Positions 40,664 through 49,300 of a stretch of DNA of 64,000 nt are shown here, piece by piece. The notes under the pieces are model-generated. The model was not told the DNA's origin. It did no database searches and saw only the letters and a program-made list of their open reading frames with translations. Position numbers and translations under genes: made by a program. Source of the stretch: Streptomyces sp. TSRI0281 (GTDB taxonomy: Bacteria; Actinomycetota; Actinomycetes; Streptomycetales; Streptomycetaceae); contig NZ_LWLE01000034.1 in NCBI RefSeq assembly GCF_001905125.1, positions 509,734 through 573,733 of the forward strand. The letters are read 5' to 3'. The first letter of the stretch is position 1. Every line of letters begins with the position of its first letter.

Positions 40664-41674
40664 GTGGCAGGACGCTTCGCCCCCCGCACCGCGCGACCGG
40701 CTGTGCCGCATCAGGCTGCCCCGGCGGCGGCGGCGGCGTCCGTCCCGGCCGGGCGGGCGGAGCAGGCGCTGACCAGGGAGTGGACCCCGCCGGGCCCCCT
40801 GGACCTGCGACTGGTCCTGGGCCCCCTGCGCCGGGGCCCCGCCGACCCCACGTTCCGTATGGTCGCGGACGGTACGTTCTGGCGGGCCACCCGCACACCG
40901 GCTGGCCCCGGCACGCTCCGTGTCGCGGCGCGCGACGGCCGGATCGAGGCGGCCGCCTGGGGTGCGGGCGCGGAATGGCTCCTGGACCAGCTCCCGGTCC
41001 TCCTCGGCGCGACGGACGACCCGGACGCCTTCGTCCCGCGCCACCGGCTGCTCGCCGTGACCCGGCACCGCCGCCCCGGCCTGCGGCTGCTGCGGACGGG
41101 CCTGGTCCTGGAATCCCTGATCCCGTCGATCCTGGAGCAGAAGGTCACCACGGACGAGGCGTACCGCGCCTGGCGCCTCCTGGTCCGCCGGCACGGCACT
41201 CCGGCGCCGGGCCCCGCCACGGACCTGGACCTCCATGTGATGCCGGACCCGCGCACCTGGTCGCTGATCCCTTCCTGGGAATGGCACCGGGCGGGCGTCG
41301 ACAACAAGCGCTCGGCGACGATCCTGCGCGCGGTCCGGGTGGCCCGCCGGCTGGAGGAGGCGGCGGGAATGGAGCTGCCCGAGGCGAAGGCCCGCCTGGA
41401 ACTGATCCCCGGCATCGGCCCCTGGACCTCGGCCGAAACCCTTCAGCGCTCGAACGGTTCCCCCGACGCGGTCACCGTGGGCGACCTCCACCTCCCGGGC
41501 ATCGTCGGCCACGCCCTGGCGGACAACAGAGACGCCGACGACGACGCCATGCTGACCCTGCTCACCCCCTACGAGAGCCAACGCCACCGAGCGACCCGCC
41601 TGATCCTGCTCTCGGGCCACACCCCGAAACGACGCGCCCCCCGCATGACCCCACGCAACATCGCACCCCTGTAA
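40664..41674 (+). CDS. DNA-3-methyladenine glycosylase (AlkA-type)
   Basis: A 336-residue HhH-GPD base-excision enzyme. The helix-hairpin-helix is ELIPGIGPWTSAETLQRSNG (about residues 246-265) and the catalytic aspartate lies in DAVTVGDLHLPG just after. Upstream is the typical LESLIPSILEQKVTTDEAYR. GAGGG is 9 nt before the GTG. A TACCCT lies 40 nt further up. The first 40 residues are Ala/Pro-rich. It removes alkylated purines. Ends at the start of a repeat array. Confidence 0.9.
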   Translation: MAGRFAPRTARPAVPHQAAPAAAAASVPAGRAEQALTREWTPPGPLDLRLVLGPLRRGPADPTFRMVADGTFWRATRTPAGPGTLRVAARDGRIEAAAWGAGAEWLLDQLPVLLGATDDPDAFVPRHRLLAVTRHRRPGLRLLRTGLVLESLIPSILEQKVTTDEAYRAWRLLVRRHGTPAPGPATDLDLHVMPDPRTWSLIPSWEWHRAGVDNKRSATILRAVRVARRLEEAAGMELPEAKARLELIPGIGPWTSAETLQRSNGSPDAVTVGDLHLPGIVGHALADNRDADDDAMLTLLTPYESQRHRATRLILLSGHTPKRRAPRMTPRNIAPL

Positions 41675-42215
41675 CGCACCGCGCAGCCCGCCGGACGTAC
41701 TTCTTCAGCCCGCTGCAGCGCACTTCTCAGCCGCCCAGCGACGGACGTATTTCTCAGCCGCCCAGCCACGGACGCACCTCTTCAGCCCGCCGAGGCCCAC
41801 CGCTCAATTGCCCGACGGACGCACCCTTCTCAGCCCGCCCGGCGTTTGAGGGCAGCTTTTCAGCCTCTCCGGCGCTTGAGGAGCGGGGCCGGGGGCGGAG
41901 CCCCGATTCCAGCCGGCCCGGCGCTTGAGGGCACAGCATGACCGGGGCCGGGGGCGGACCCCTGATTCCAGCCGGCCCGGCGTTTGAGGGCAGAGCGTGA
42001 GCGGTCCGGGGGCGGAGCCCCGATGCCAGTCGGCCCGGCGCTTGAGGGCAGAGCGTGAGCGGGGCCGGGGGCGGAGCCCCGATTCCAGCCCGCCCGGCGC
42101 TTGAGGGCAGAGCATGACCGGGGCCCGGGGCGGAGCCCCGGTTTCGGGAAGGGGCGGGTAGGGGACCAGCCCGCGCAGCGGCACACCCCCACGGCACCCC
42201 CCACCCCCGCCAGAC
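41675..42215. other. 541-bp convergent intergenic region filled by repeats
   Basis: No gene. 41675-41830 has loose repeats of TTCTCAGCC(C/G)CC and GACGGACG; 41831-42165 is the Streptomyces-type repeat array described separately; the rest is Pro-codon-like CCCCAC run. Open frames here (up to 196 residues) follow the 58-bp period and are artefacts. Confidence 0.8.
41831..42165. repeat. Six-copy intergenic repeat array A
   Basis: Six copies of the core CAGCC-G-CCCGGCGYTTGAGG begin at 41831, 41861, 41910, 41969, 42027 and 42086; the last four are 58-59 bp apart. Between cores lies GGGGCCGGGGGCGGAGCCCC, which can fold (GGGGC / GCCCC). The array ends with a 30-nt tail (42136-42165, starting CCCCGGTTTCGGGAAG) that is identical to the tail of array B at 55041-55070. 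Confidence 0.88.
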
Positions 42216-43538
42216 TCACCGCACGGCAACAAACCCCTCCACGTCCCGAACCCCCCGCTCCCGCGCCGCCCCCGCCGCGCGCCCCACCGCCACCGCCCCC
42301 AACGGATCCCAGGACTCCGGCAGCTCCAGCACCTCCCGCACCACATCCCGGCAGAACATCGTCGAGGACACCCACGCCGAGCCGAGCCGCTCACCCGCCA
42401 GCGCCACCAGGAAGTTCTGTACGCCGGCTCCCGCGGCGACCACGAACATCTCGCGCTCCGCGGTGTCCCGGCGCTCGTCCCCGTACGTGTGGGAGCCGTC
42501 CATCACCAGGCACGGCACCGCCAGATACGGCGCGTTGCGCAGGACATCGCCCCGCCGCACCCGCTTCGCGATCGACTCCTCGCTCCTGCCGTCGCGCCGC
42601 AGATCCGCGATCCAGGCGTCCCGCATCGCGTCGAGCAGCCGGGTCCGCGACTCGGGCGACTCCAGCAGGACGAACCGCCACGGCGTCGTATGGTGCGGCG
42701 CCGGAGCCGTCACCGCCGCGGCCACGGCACGCCGTACCGCCCCCGGATCCACCGGATCGTCCGTGAACTCGCGCACCGTACGCCGCAGGCCCACCGCCTC
42801 GCGCACCGCCTCCGACGTCCCGAGCCGGAACATGTCGTCGGCCGCGCCCCGCACCAGGGCGCGGGCCCCCTGATCCGTGTCACCGGACCCGACCACCACA
42901 TGCGGGAGCCCCCGCACCACCGCGACGGGCAGCCCCGCCGCTTTGCCCTTGACCAGGTCACCGGCTGCGGCCAGCTCGTCCGCGGTCGCGACGACCGTGG
43001 CGCTGAGGGGATTGCCGTACGCGTCCGTCCCGCCCCGCAGATCGTCCAGCACCCGGACCCCGGACGCCCCGATCGCGACATCGGTCAGTCCGGTGCGCCA
43101 GGGCCGTCCGAAGGTGTCCGTGACGACGACCCCGATCTCCACCCCGAGCGTGTCGCGCAGCCCGTCCCGGATCGCCCGTGCCGAGGCGTCGGGGTCCTCG
43201 GGCAGCAGCAGGACGGTCCCGGCGGGTGTGTTCGAGGCATCGACCCCGGCGGCGGCCATGACCAGCCCCTGCCGGTTCTCCACGATCCGCAGCGTGCCGC
43301 GCCGCGCCACCACCCGTACCGTCTCGGCGTCGATCGCCGCCTCCCGGTCCGCGGCCTCGACGATGCGGCCCTCCGCCTTGGAGACGATCTTCGAGGTGAC
43401 GAGCAGGACGTCGCCGTCCACCAGACCGGGCTCCACGGCGGTGATCAGCTTCGCGAGGTCGTCCCCCGCCCGCACCTCGGGCATCCCGGGCAGCGCCCAC
43501 ACCCGGAAGGAGGGCGCGTCGGCGCCGGTCCCGCTCAT
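42216..43538 (-). CDS. fbiB: Coenzyme F420-0:L-glutamate ligase / dehydro-F420-0 reductase
   Basis: A 440-residue two-domain protein. Residues 1-245 are the CofE-type ligase (GDVLLVTSKIVSKAEGRIVE, VVVTDTFGRPWRTGLTDVAI) that adds the glutamate tail of F420. Residues 250-440 are an FMN nitroreductase-like domain (LRRTVREFTDDPVDPGAVRR, MFVVAAGAGVQNFLVALAGE, LGSAWVSSTMF), which in actinobacteria reduces dehydro-F420-0. Fusion of the two is normal for FbiB. ATG overlaps the fbiA stop by 4 nt (ATGA at 43535-43538), so they are coupled. F420 is used by redox enzymes of primary and secondary metabolism. Confidence 0.95.
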   Translation of the reverse strand: MSGTGADAPSFRVWALPGMPEVRAGDDLAKLITAVEPGLVDGDVLLVTSKIVSKAEGRIVEAADREAAIDAETVRVVARRGTLRIVENRQGLVMAAAGVDASNTPAGTVLLLPEDPDASARAIRDGLRDTLGVEIGVVVTDTFGRPWRTGLTDVAIGASGVRVLDDLRGGTDAYGNPLSATVVATADELAAAGDLVKGKAAGLPVAVVRGLPHVVVGSGDTDQGARALVRGAADDMFRLGTSEAVREAVGLRRTVREFTDDPVDPGAVRRAVAAAVTAPAPHHTTPWRFVLLESPESRTRLLDAMRDAWIADLRRDGRSEESIAKRVRRGDVLRNAPYLAVPCLVMDGSHTYGDERRDTAEREMFVVAAGAGVQNFLVALAGERLGSAWVSSTMFCRDVVREVLELPESWDPLGAVAVGRAAGAARERGVRDVEGFVAVR

Positions 43539-44491
43539 GCCCGTACCTCCTCGGCCAGCGCCAGCGCCTGGCGGGCCATCTCGGCCGCCGCGTCCACGTC
43601 CGTCATCATCAGCGGCACCGCACGGCAGCGGATTCCCGCCGCCTCGACCTCGTCGACCGCTCCGGCGTCCACCGTGTCGACCAGCCAGCCGTCCAGCAGC
43701 CCCGAACCGTAGTGCTGGGCCACCGCCGCGGCCGTCGACTCGACGCCCACCGCGGCCAGTACCTTGTCCGCCATCCCCCGCACGGGAGCGTCCCCGACGA
43801 TGGGGGAGAGGCCGACGACCGGCACTCCGGCCTCGGCGATCGCTTCCCGGATCCCGGGCACCGCCAGGATCGTCCCCACCGACACCACGGGGTTGGACGG
43901 CGGGAAGACGATGACATCGGCGGAAGCGATGGCCTCCAGCACGCCGGGCGCCGGTTTCGCCTGATCCGCGCCGACCGGCACGATCGCCTGCGCCTCCACC
44001 GATGCACGCAGCTTGACCCAGTACTCCTGGAAGTGGATCGCCTTGGTCTCGCCGTCCACGTCGACCGCCACATGCGTCTCGACCCGGTCGTCGGACATCG
44101 GCAGCAGCCGTACCCCCGGCTGCCAGCGGGCGCAGAGCGCCTCGGTGACCGCGCTCAGCGGATAGCCCGCGCCCAGCATCTGTGTACGGACGATATGGGT
44201 CGCGAAGTCACGGTCGCCGAGCCCGAACCATTCGGGTCCCACGCCGTACGCCGCGAGCTCCTCCTTGACCTGGAAGCTCTCGTCGGTACGCCCCCAGCCC
44301 TGCTCCTCGTTGATGCCACCGCCGAGGGTGTACATGACGGTGTCGAGGTCGGGACATACCTTCAGCCCGAACAGATGGATGTCATCACCCGTGTTGCCGA
44401 TCACCGTGATGTCCGCGTCGGGCGCGGCCTGCTTGAGGCCACGCAGAAAACGAGCACCACCGATACCACCGGCCAGAACCACAATGCGCAT
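43535..44491 (-). CDS. fbiA: 2-phospho-L-lactate / phosphoenolpyruvate transferase of F420 synthesis
   Basis: A 318-residue CofD-family enzyme. RIVVLAGGIGGARFLRGLKQ (residues 2-21) is the diagnostic start; VIGNTGDDIHLFGLKVCPDL and YTLGGGINEEQGWGRTDESF follow, and VIVFPPSNPVVSVGTILAVP binds the phosphate. It transfers the phospho-lactyl or phosphoenolpyruvyl group to Fo. The ATG at 44491 has no ribosome site (ACAAACT lies 7 nt before it), so the fbiAB message may be leaderless. A longer start at 44521 is unlikely. Confidence 0.95.
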   Translation of the reverse strand: MRIVVLAGGIGGARFLRGLKQAAPDADITVIGNTGDDIHLFGLKVCPDLDTVMYTLGGGINEEQGWGRTDESFQVKEELAAYGVGPEWFGLGDRDFATHIVRTQMLGAGYPLSAVTEALCARWQPGVRLLPMSDDRVETHVAVDVDGETKAIHFQEYWVKLRASVEAQAIVPVGADQAKPAPGVLEAIASADVIVFPPSNPVVSVGTILAVPGIREAIAEAGVPVVGLSPIVGDAPVRGMADKVLAAVGVESTAAAVAQHYGSGLLDGWLVDTVDAGAVDEVEAAGIRCRAVPLMMTDVDAAAEMARQALALAEEVRA

Positions 44492-44504
44492 GCAGGGCAG
44501 TTTG

Positions 44505-45005
44505 TCAGGCGGGTACGACATTCACGGCCGCCGGGGCGCATTGGGCGGCGTGCATCGGCATCTCGGTCAGACCCGGGTAGTAGATGTGCAGACTTACGGC
44601 CGGTTCGAGCGAGTCGTTGACCGCTTCGTGGACGTAGCCGGAGGCGAAGACCCGCTGCGCACCGGCGCCCAGAACCCGGGTTCCCCGGTCGGTGTGCTCA
44701 GTCAACTCGCCTTCCAGGACGGTCAGTACGCCGGAGGACGGGCCATGGTCGTGGCGCCCGCTGCCCTGGCCGGGAACCCAGCTGAGCAACCACACCTCGT
44801 AGCCGGGAGCCGTGCGCAGCCGGTGGTACCAGCGGCTGGACGTATCGAAGCGGACGAGCGGTGCCCACTGCGCGCGGTCGGCGGCGAGGGAACGGGCGAG
44901 TCCGGCGAACTCGGCCACGGTGGAGGGGTGTTCGCGGGCCGGCTGAAGAAGGTGCTGGACCTCAAGGATGTCGCCGGCGATCTGAAGGTCGCTGTCGCTG
45001 TTCAT
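44505..45005 (-). CDS. Cysteine dioxygenase
   Basis: A 166-residue cupin of the cysteine dioxygenase type I family. The iron ligands are in GRHDHGPSSGVLTVLEGELT (H-x-H) and SGYVHEAVN, and the SLHIYYPGL end is typical. It oxidises cysteine to cysteine sulfinate. ATG chosen at 45005 with GAGGAAC 10 nt upstream; an in-frame GTG at 45038 would add 11 residues. It lies 13 nt upstream of the fbiA start region on the same strand, so part of the fbiA promoter overlaps its end. Confidence 0.88.
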   Translation of the reverse strand: MNSDSDLQIAGDILEVQHLLQPAREHPSTVAEFAGLARSLAADRAQWAPLVRFDTSSRWYHRLRTAPGYEVWLLSWVPGQGSGRHDHGPSSGVLTVLEGELTEHTDRGTRVLGAGAQRVFASGYVHEAVNDSLEPAVSLHIYYPGLTEMPMHAAQCAPAAVNVVPA

Positions 45006-45687
45006 GGCTGCGGTGGTTCCTCGGCATGGGGGGTTCACGTGCAGGGAGTCGCGATGCGCGGGGGACGGCTTCGGAGAGCCGTCGGGAAGAATGGAAGAGG
45101 GTGAGAGAAGTGCTGGATCAGAGCTGGAGCGCTACGGCATCAACAGCTGTGACAGCTGGAACAGCAACAGCGGGCCTGGACAGCGGTGCGGAACCCACGG
45201 ACGTGGGTGGCGTACATCGCTGCGGTCGCTGGCATGAAGTCAAGGAGACCGGCTCGATCGCCCTCTGTCAACCCATTGACCGGTTTGGGGGACAATGTTT
45301 CACCTCTTCCGGTTAGTAGGGGTGGAGAAAGGTTTGTGCACCTGCCCTGGCGGAGATGTGGCGCATCAACCGCACTCTCAAACGCCGTTGAGATCTCGTG
45401 ACCTGACTGTGATCTTGATCGCTTCAGTGATCGAATCGCAACATCAAGGACGTCCTGTTCGTCTCACCTGATGAGGAGGCGCGCGACAGGGCCTGTGGCA
45501 CATGTCAGGTTTTTGGTGATTTCAACACTTTCTGCATAGGCTTGGTTCCGCAGAGTGAATACCTGGGCCAATAGCAGATCCTCGCTTGACTGGCCCGGAG
45601 CTACACACTTGTAATTTCACTCGTGTCGTTCGGCCGCAATCAGTAACGGCCGCATCACGGGACGCAAGAGACAGACGAGGGGCGCAC
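45006..45687. other. 682-bp intergenic region upstream of whiB
   Basis: No convincing gene; open frames up to 151 residues lack normal codon bias. The region is AT-richer near whiB. It holds TTGACT/TGTAAT (45586-45615) and two spaced copies of GTGATC (about 45413 and 45429), suggesting complex control of whiB transcription. The left part must contain the cysteine dioxygenase promoter; a TTGACA is present on the minus strand at 45266-45271 but without a good -10. Confidence 0.6.
45586..45615 (+). promoter_or_regulatory. Candidate whiB promoter
   Basis: TTGACT (45586-45591), 18-bp spacer, TGTAAT (45610-45615), giving a leader of about 65 nt before the whiB ATG. Matches the main vegetative sigma consensus; additional developmental promoters may lie upstream. 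Confidence 0.5.
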
Positions 45688-45951
45688 ATGACCGAGCTGT
45701 TCCAGCAACTGCTGGTCGAGGACGCGGACGAGGAACTCGGCTGGCAGGAGCGCGCACTGTGCGCCCAGACCGATCCCGAGTCCTTCTTTCCCGAGAAGGG
45801 CGGATCCACCCGCGAGGCCAAGAAGGTCTGTCTCGCCTGTGAAGTCCGTTCGGAATGCCTTGAGTACGCCCTTGCCAATGACGAACGTTTCGGTATCTGG
45901 GGCGGACTTTCCGAGCGGGAGCGAAGGCGCCTCAAGAAGGCCGCCATCTGA
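45688..45951 (+). CDS. whiB: Developmental transcription factor WhiB
   Basis: An 87-residue iron-sulfur Wbl protein. Four cluster cysteines C25, C48, C51 and C57 (C-x22-C-x2-C-x5-C), the G69-I-W-G-G73 turn that contacts sigma factor, and the basic C-terminal SERERRRLKKAAI for DNA. The sequence matches S. coelicolor WhiB, as I remember it, at nearly every position, including QERALCAQTDPESFFPEKGG. WhiB acts with WhiA to start sporulation septation and stop aerial growth. GAGGGG lies 6 nt before the ATG. Alone in its transcript; long upstream region. Confidence 0.97.
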   Translation: MTELFQQLLVEDADEELGWQERALCAQTDPESFFPEKGGSTREAKKVCLACEVRSECLEYALANDERFGIWGGLSERERRRLKKAAI

Positions 45952-45980
45952 GGTCGCGACCGATCCGGTGAGTTGACCAC

Positions 45981-46073
45981 TCACCGGACGCGCTCACCGG
46001 ACGCGCCTACTGGACGCGCTCACCGGACGCGCCTAGCGGGGACGCATCCACCGGACGCACTGACCGGACGCCC
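45981..46073. repeat. Tandem CCGGACGC repeats after whiB
   Basis: About six degenerate copies of TCACCGGACGCGC (exact at 45981, 45994, 46020; variants at about 46008, 46048, 46060). Non-coding spacer between whiB and the terminator. Confidence 0.75.
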
Positions 46074-46182
46074 CCACCCCGGCGGACCGTTCGGGCGGGC
46101 CGACCACGCGAGCGTTCAGGACGGCCGGGCTCCGAACCACCGCCCGACGCCGCATCCTCACCGCTCAACCCCGGCCGTGCCG

Positions 46183-46229
46183 ATGGCCCGTCCCCCGGAC
46201 CCTCCCGCAGGGTCCGGGCGGCGGGCCAT
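46183..46229 (+). terminator. Two-part hairpin before the large glycosyltransferase gene
   Basis: CCCGGACCCT (46194-46203) pairs with AGGGTCCGGG (46209-46218), and outside it ATGGCCCG (46183-46190) pairs with CGGGCCAT (46222-46229). A stable structure ending any whiB read-through. 45952-46396 otherwise holds only repeats and the next promoter (TTAGTGT near 46286). Confidence 0.8.
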
Positions 46230-46396
46230 CGGTATGTCCGCCCCCGTTCCACTGCTCGGCGCCGCCCCCACCCACCCGTACCGTTAGTGTGGGGCCCCGT
46301 CCGAGACGCGCCAACGCCCCGCCGGGGCGCGCGTGTACACCGATGCAGCCCCCGGGGGGACGCCCCCCGGCACCCGGCCGGAGGGCCCGTACCTCG

Positions 46397-49300
46397 ATGT
46401 CCGTGCACAGCCACTCGGCGGCGCCGAACGCGGCCGCCGCCGCCCCAGAGTTCCCCCGGCATGTCGTCACCGCCGTGCTCGTCTCCCACGACGGCGCACG
46501 CTGGCTGCCCGACGCGCTCGCCGGGCTGCTCGGGCAGGAACGCCCCGTACAGAACGTCGTCGCCGCCGACACCGGCAGCGCCGACGACTCCGCCCGGCTG
46601 GTCACCGCGGCGCTCGGCGACGAACGCGTCCTGCACCTCGCGCGCCGTACGAGCTTCGGTACCGCCGTCGACGAGGCGGCCCGTACGGCCGGCGTCCTCA
46701 CCCCCGACGACCTGCCCTACCTCAAGCGCCCCAGCGGCTGGGACCCGGTCACCCGGACCTGGCGGGACGACGCCTACGACCTGCCGGAACTGCCGCACGG
46801 CGAACCGGTCCAGTGGCTCTGGCTGCTGCACGACGACTGCGCACCCGAGCCCGACGCGCTCGCCGCGATGCTGCGCGTCGTCGACACCGACCGGCACGCC
46901 GCGATCGTCGGACCCAAACTGCGCGGCTGGTACGACCGCAAGCAGCTCCTCGAAGTCGGCGTCTCCATCGCCAACAGCGGGCGCCGCTGGACCGGCCTGG
47001 ACCGCCGCGAGCAGGACCAGGGCCAGCACGACCAGGTCCGCACCGTGCTCTCCGTCTCCTCCGCGGGCATGCTGATCCGCCGCGACGTGTGGGAGGAGCT
47101 CGGCGGCTTCGACCGCAGGCTCCCGCTGATGCGCGACGACGTGGACCTCTGCTGGCGCGCCCACATGGCGGGACACCGGGTGCTCGTCGCACCCGACGCC
47201 GTCCTGCGGCATGCCGAGGCATCCGCCAGGGAACGCCGCCCCATCGACTGCGCGGGCCGCTCCGTCTCCAGCCCGCACCGCGTCGACAAGGCGGGCGCGG
47301 TCTACACGATGCTCGTCAACGCCGCGGGCAAGGCGCTGCCCTGGGTCCTGCTCAGGCTCGTCGTCGGCACCCTGCTGCGTACCCTCGCCTACCTGGTCGG
47401 CAAGGTGCCCGGCCAGGCACTCGACGAGGTCGCCGGACTCTTCGGCACCCTGCTGCGGCCCGGCCGGATCATCGCCGCCCGCCGAAGCCGCGGCAAGGGC
47501 GGGACGGACCCCGCCGAACTGCGCTCGCTCTTCCCGCCGCCCGGCGCCACCGTCCGCGCCACCGTCGAACAGGTCGCGGGCAACTTCGGCGGTGGCTCCG
47601 ACGCCGACTCCGGCGGTTCACGGCACGGCGCCGTCGAATCGGGACCGGGCGGGGACGACGCCGACTTCATGGAGGTCGACCAGTTCGCCCGGCTCAAGCG
47701 GGTCGGCCGCAAACCGGGCCCCGTGCTCTTCGCCCTGCTCCTCCTCGTCTCGCTCATCGCCTGCCGAAGCCTGCTGAGCGGCGGGGCACTGGCCGGCGGC
47801 GCACTGCTGCCCGCACCCGGTGACGTCTCCGAACTCTGGGGACGGTACGCGGACGGCTGGCACCCGATCGGTACCGGCGGGACCCAGGGCGCACCGCCGT
47901 ACCTGGCCCTGATCTCCGCCCTGTCCGCACTGTTCCTCGGGTCCACCGGCTTCGCGCTCACCCTGCTGCTGGTCTGCTCGGTGCCGCTCGCCGGCCTCAC
48001 CGCGTACTTCGCCTCCCGGCCGCTGCTCGAATCACGGCTCCTGCGGGCCTGGGCGAGCATCGCGTACGCCTTCCTGCCCGCCGCGACCGGAGCGCTGGCG
48101 ACCGGCCGCCTCGGCACCGCCGTACTGGCCGTCCTGCTCCCGCTCGTCGCCCGCGCGGCCGTCGCCGCACACGGACTGCGCGCGGCCCCCGGAACGGGAT
48201 CCGGAACCGGCACACCGCGCGGCAGCTGGCGGGCCACCTGGGCCTACGCCCTGCTGCTCACCTTCACCATGGCGTTCACGCCCGTCGTCTGGCCGCTCGC
48301 CGCGGTCCTCGGCCTCGGAGTGCTGGCCCTGCGCCGGAACGACATCACGGCGTACGGGCTCCGCTTCCTCGCCGCGATCGGCACCCCGCTGCTGATCCTC
48401 GCCCCCTGGTCCCTGTCCCTGCTGACCAGCCCCTCCGGCTTCCTGAAGGAGGCGGGCCTGGACATCGGTCCGGGCACGGCCTCCGCGCTCGACCTGCTCG
48501 GGATCAGCCCCGGCGGCCCCAAGGCCGCGGGCGGCGTCCTGCTGCTGGGCATCGTGCTGGCGGCGCTGGCCGCGCTGCTGCGCGGGGAGCGGCAGTTCGC
48601 GATCCGTACCGCCTGGGCCGTGGCGCTCGTCGCCCTGCTCGTCGCGGGGATCACCAACGGTTCCAGCTGGGCCGGACCGGCCACCCTCGTCTACGGCATC
48701 GCGCTGATCGCCGCCGCCCTCCTCGGCGCCGACGGCGCCCGGGTGCGGGTCGCCGAGCTCAGCTTCGGCTGGCGCCAGCCCGTCGCCGCCCTGATCGCGC
48801 TGGCCGCCGCCGCGGCCCCCGTACTGGCCGCCTTCGGCTGGATGATCGGCGGCGCCGACGGCCCCCTGGAGCGGCGCGACCCGGTGCAGGTGCCCGCGTT
48901 CGTCGCCGAGGAGAGCACCACCCGCGACCAGCCGCGCACCCTGGTGCTCGGCGGTACGTCGCCGGAATCCGTCGACTACACCCTGGCCCGCGGCTCGGGC
49001 GCCCGGCTCGGCGACGCCGAGCTGACGGAGTCGGGCGACGGCAACAGCCACCTCGACAAGGTCGTCGCCAATCTCGTCGCTGGCTCCGGCGCCGACCAGG
49101 GCGGCCAGCTGAGCGGCTTCGCGATCCGCTACGTCCTCGTACGGGACGGGGCGCCGCGGCAGATGAGCAGGGTGCTCGACTCGACCCCGGGCCTGAGCCG
49201 GCTCAGCCAGCTGGACGGCAGCGCCCTGTGGCGCGTGGACCGTCAGGTCGCCCGGGTCATGATCGTCCCGTCCGGCGAGGGCGAGCGGCTGCCCGTCGGG

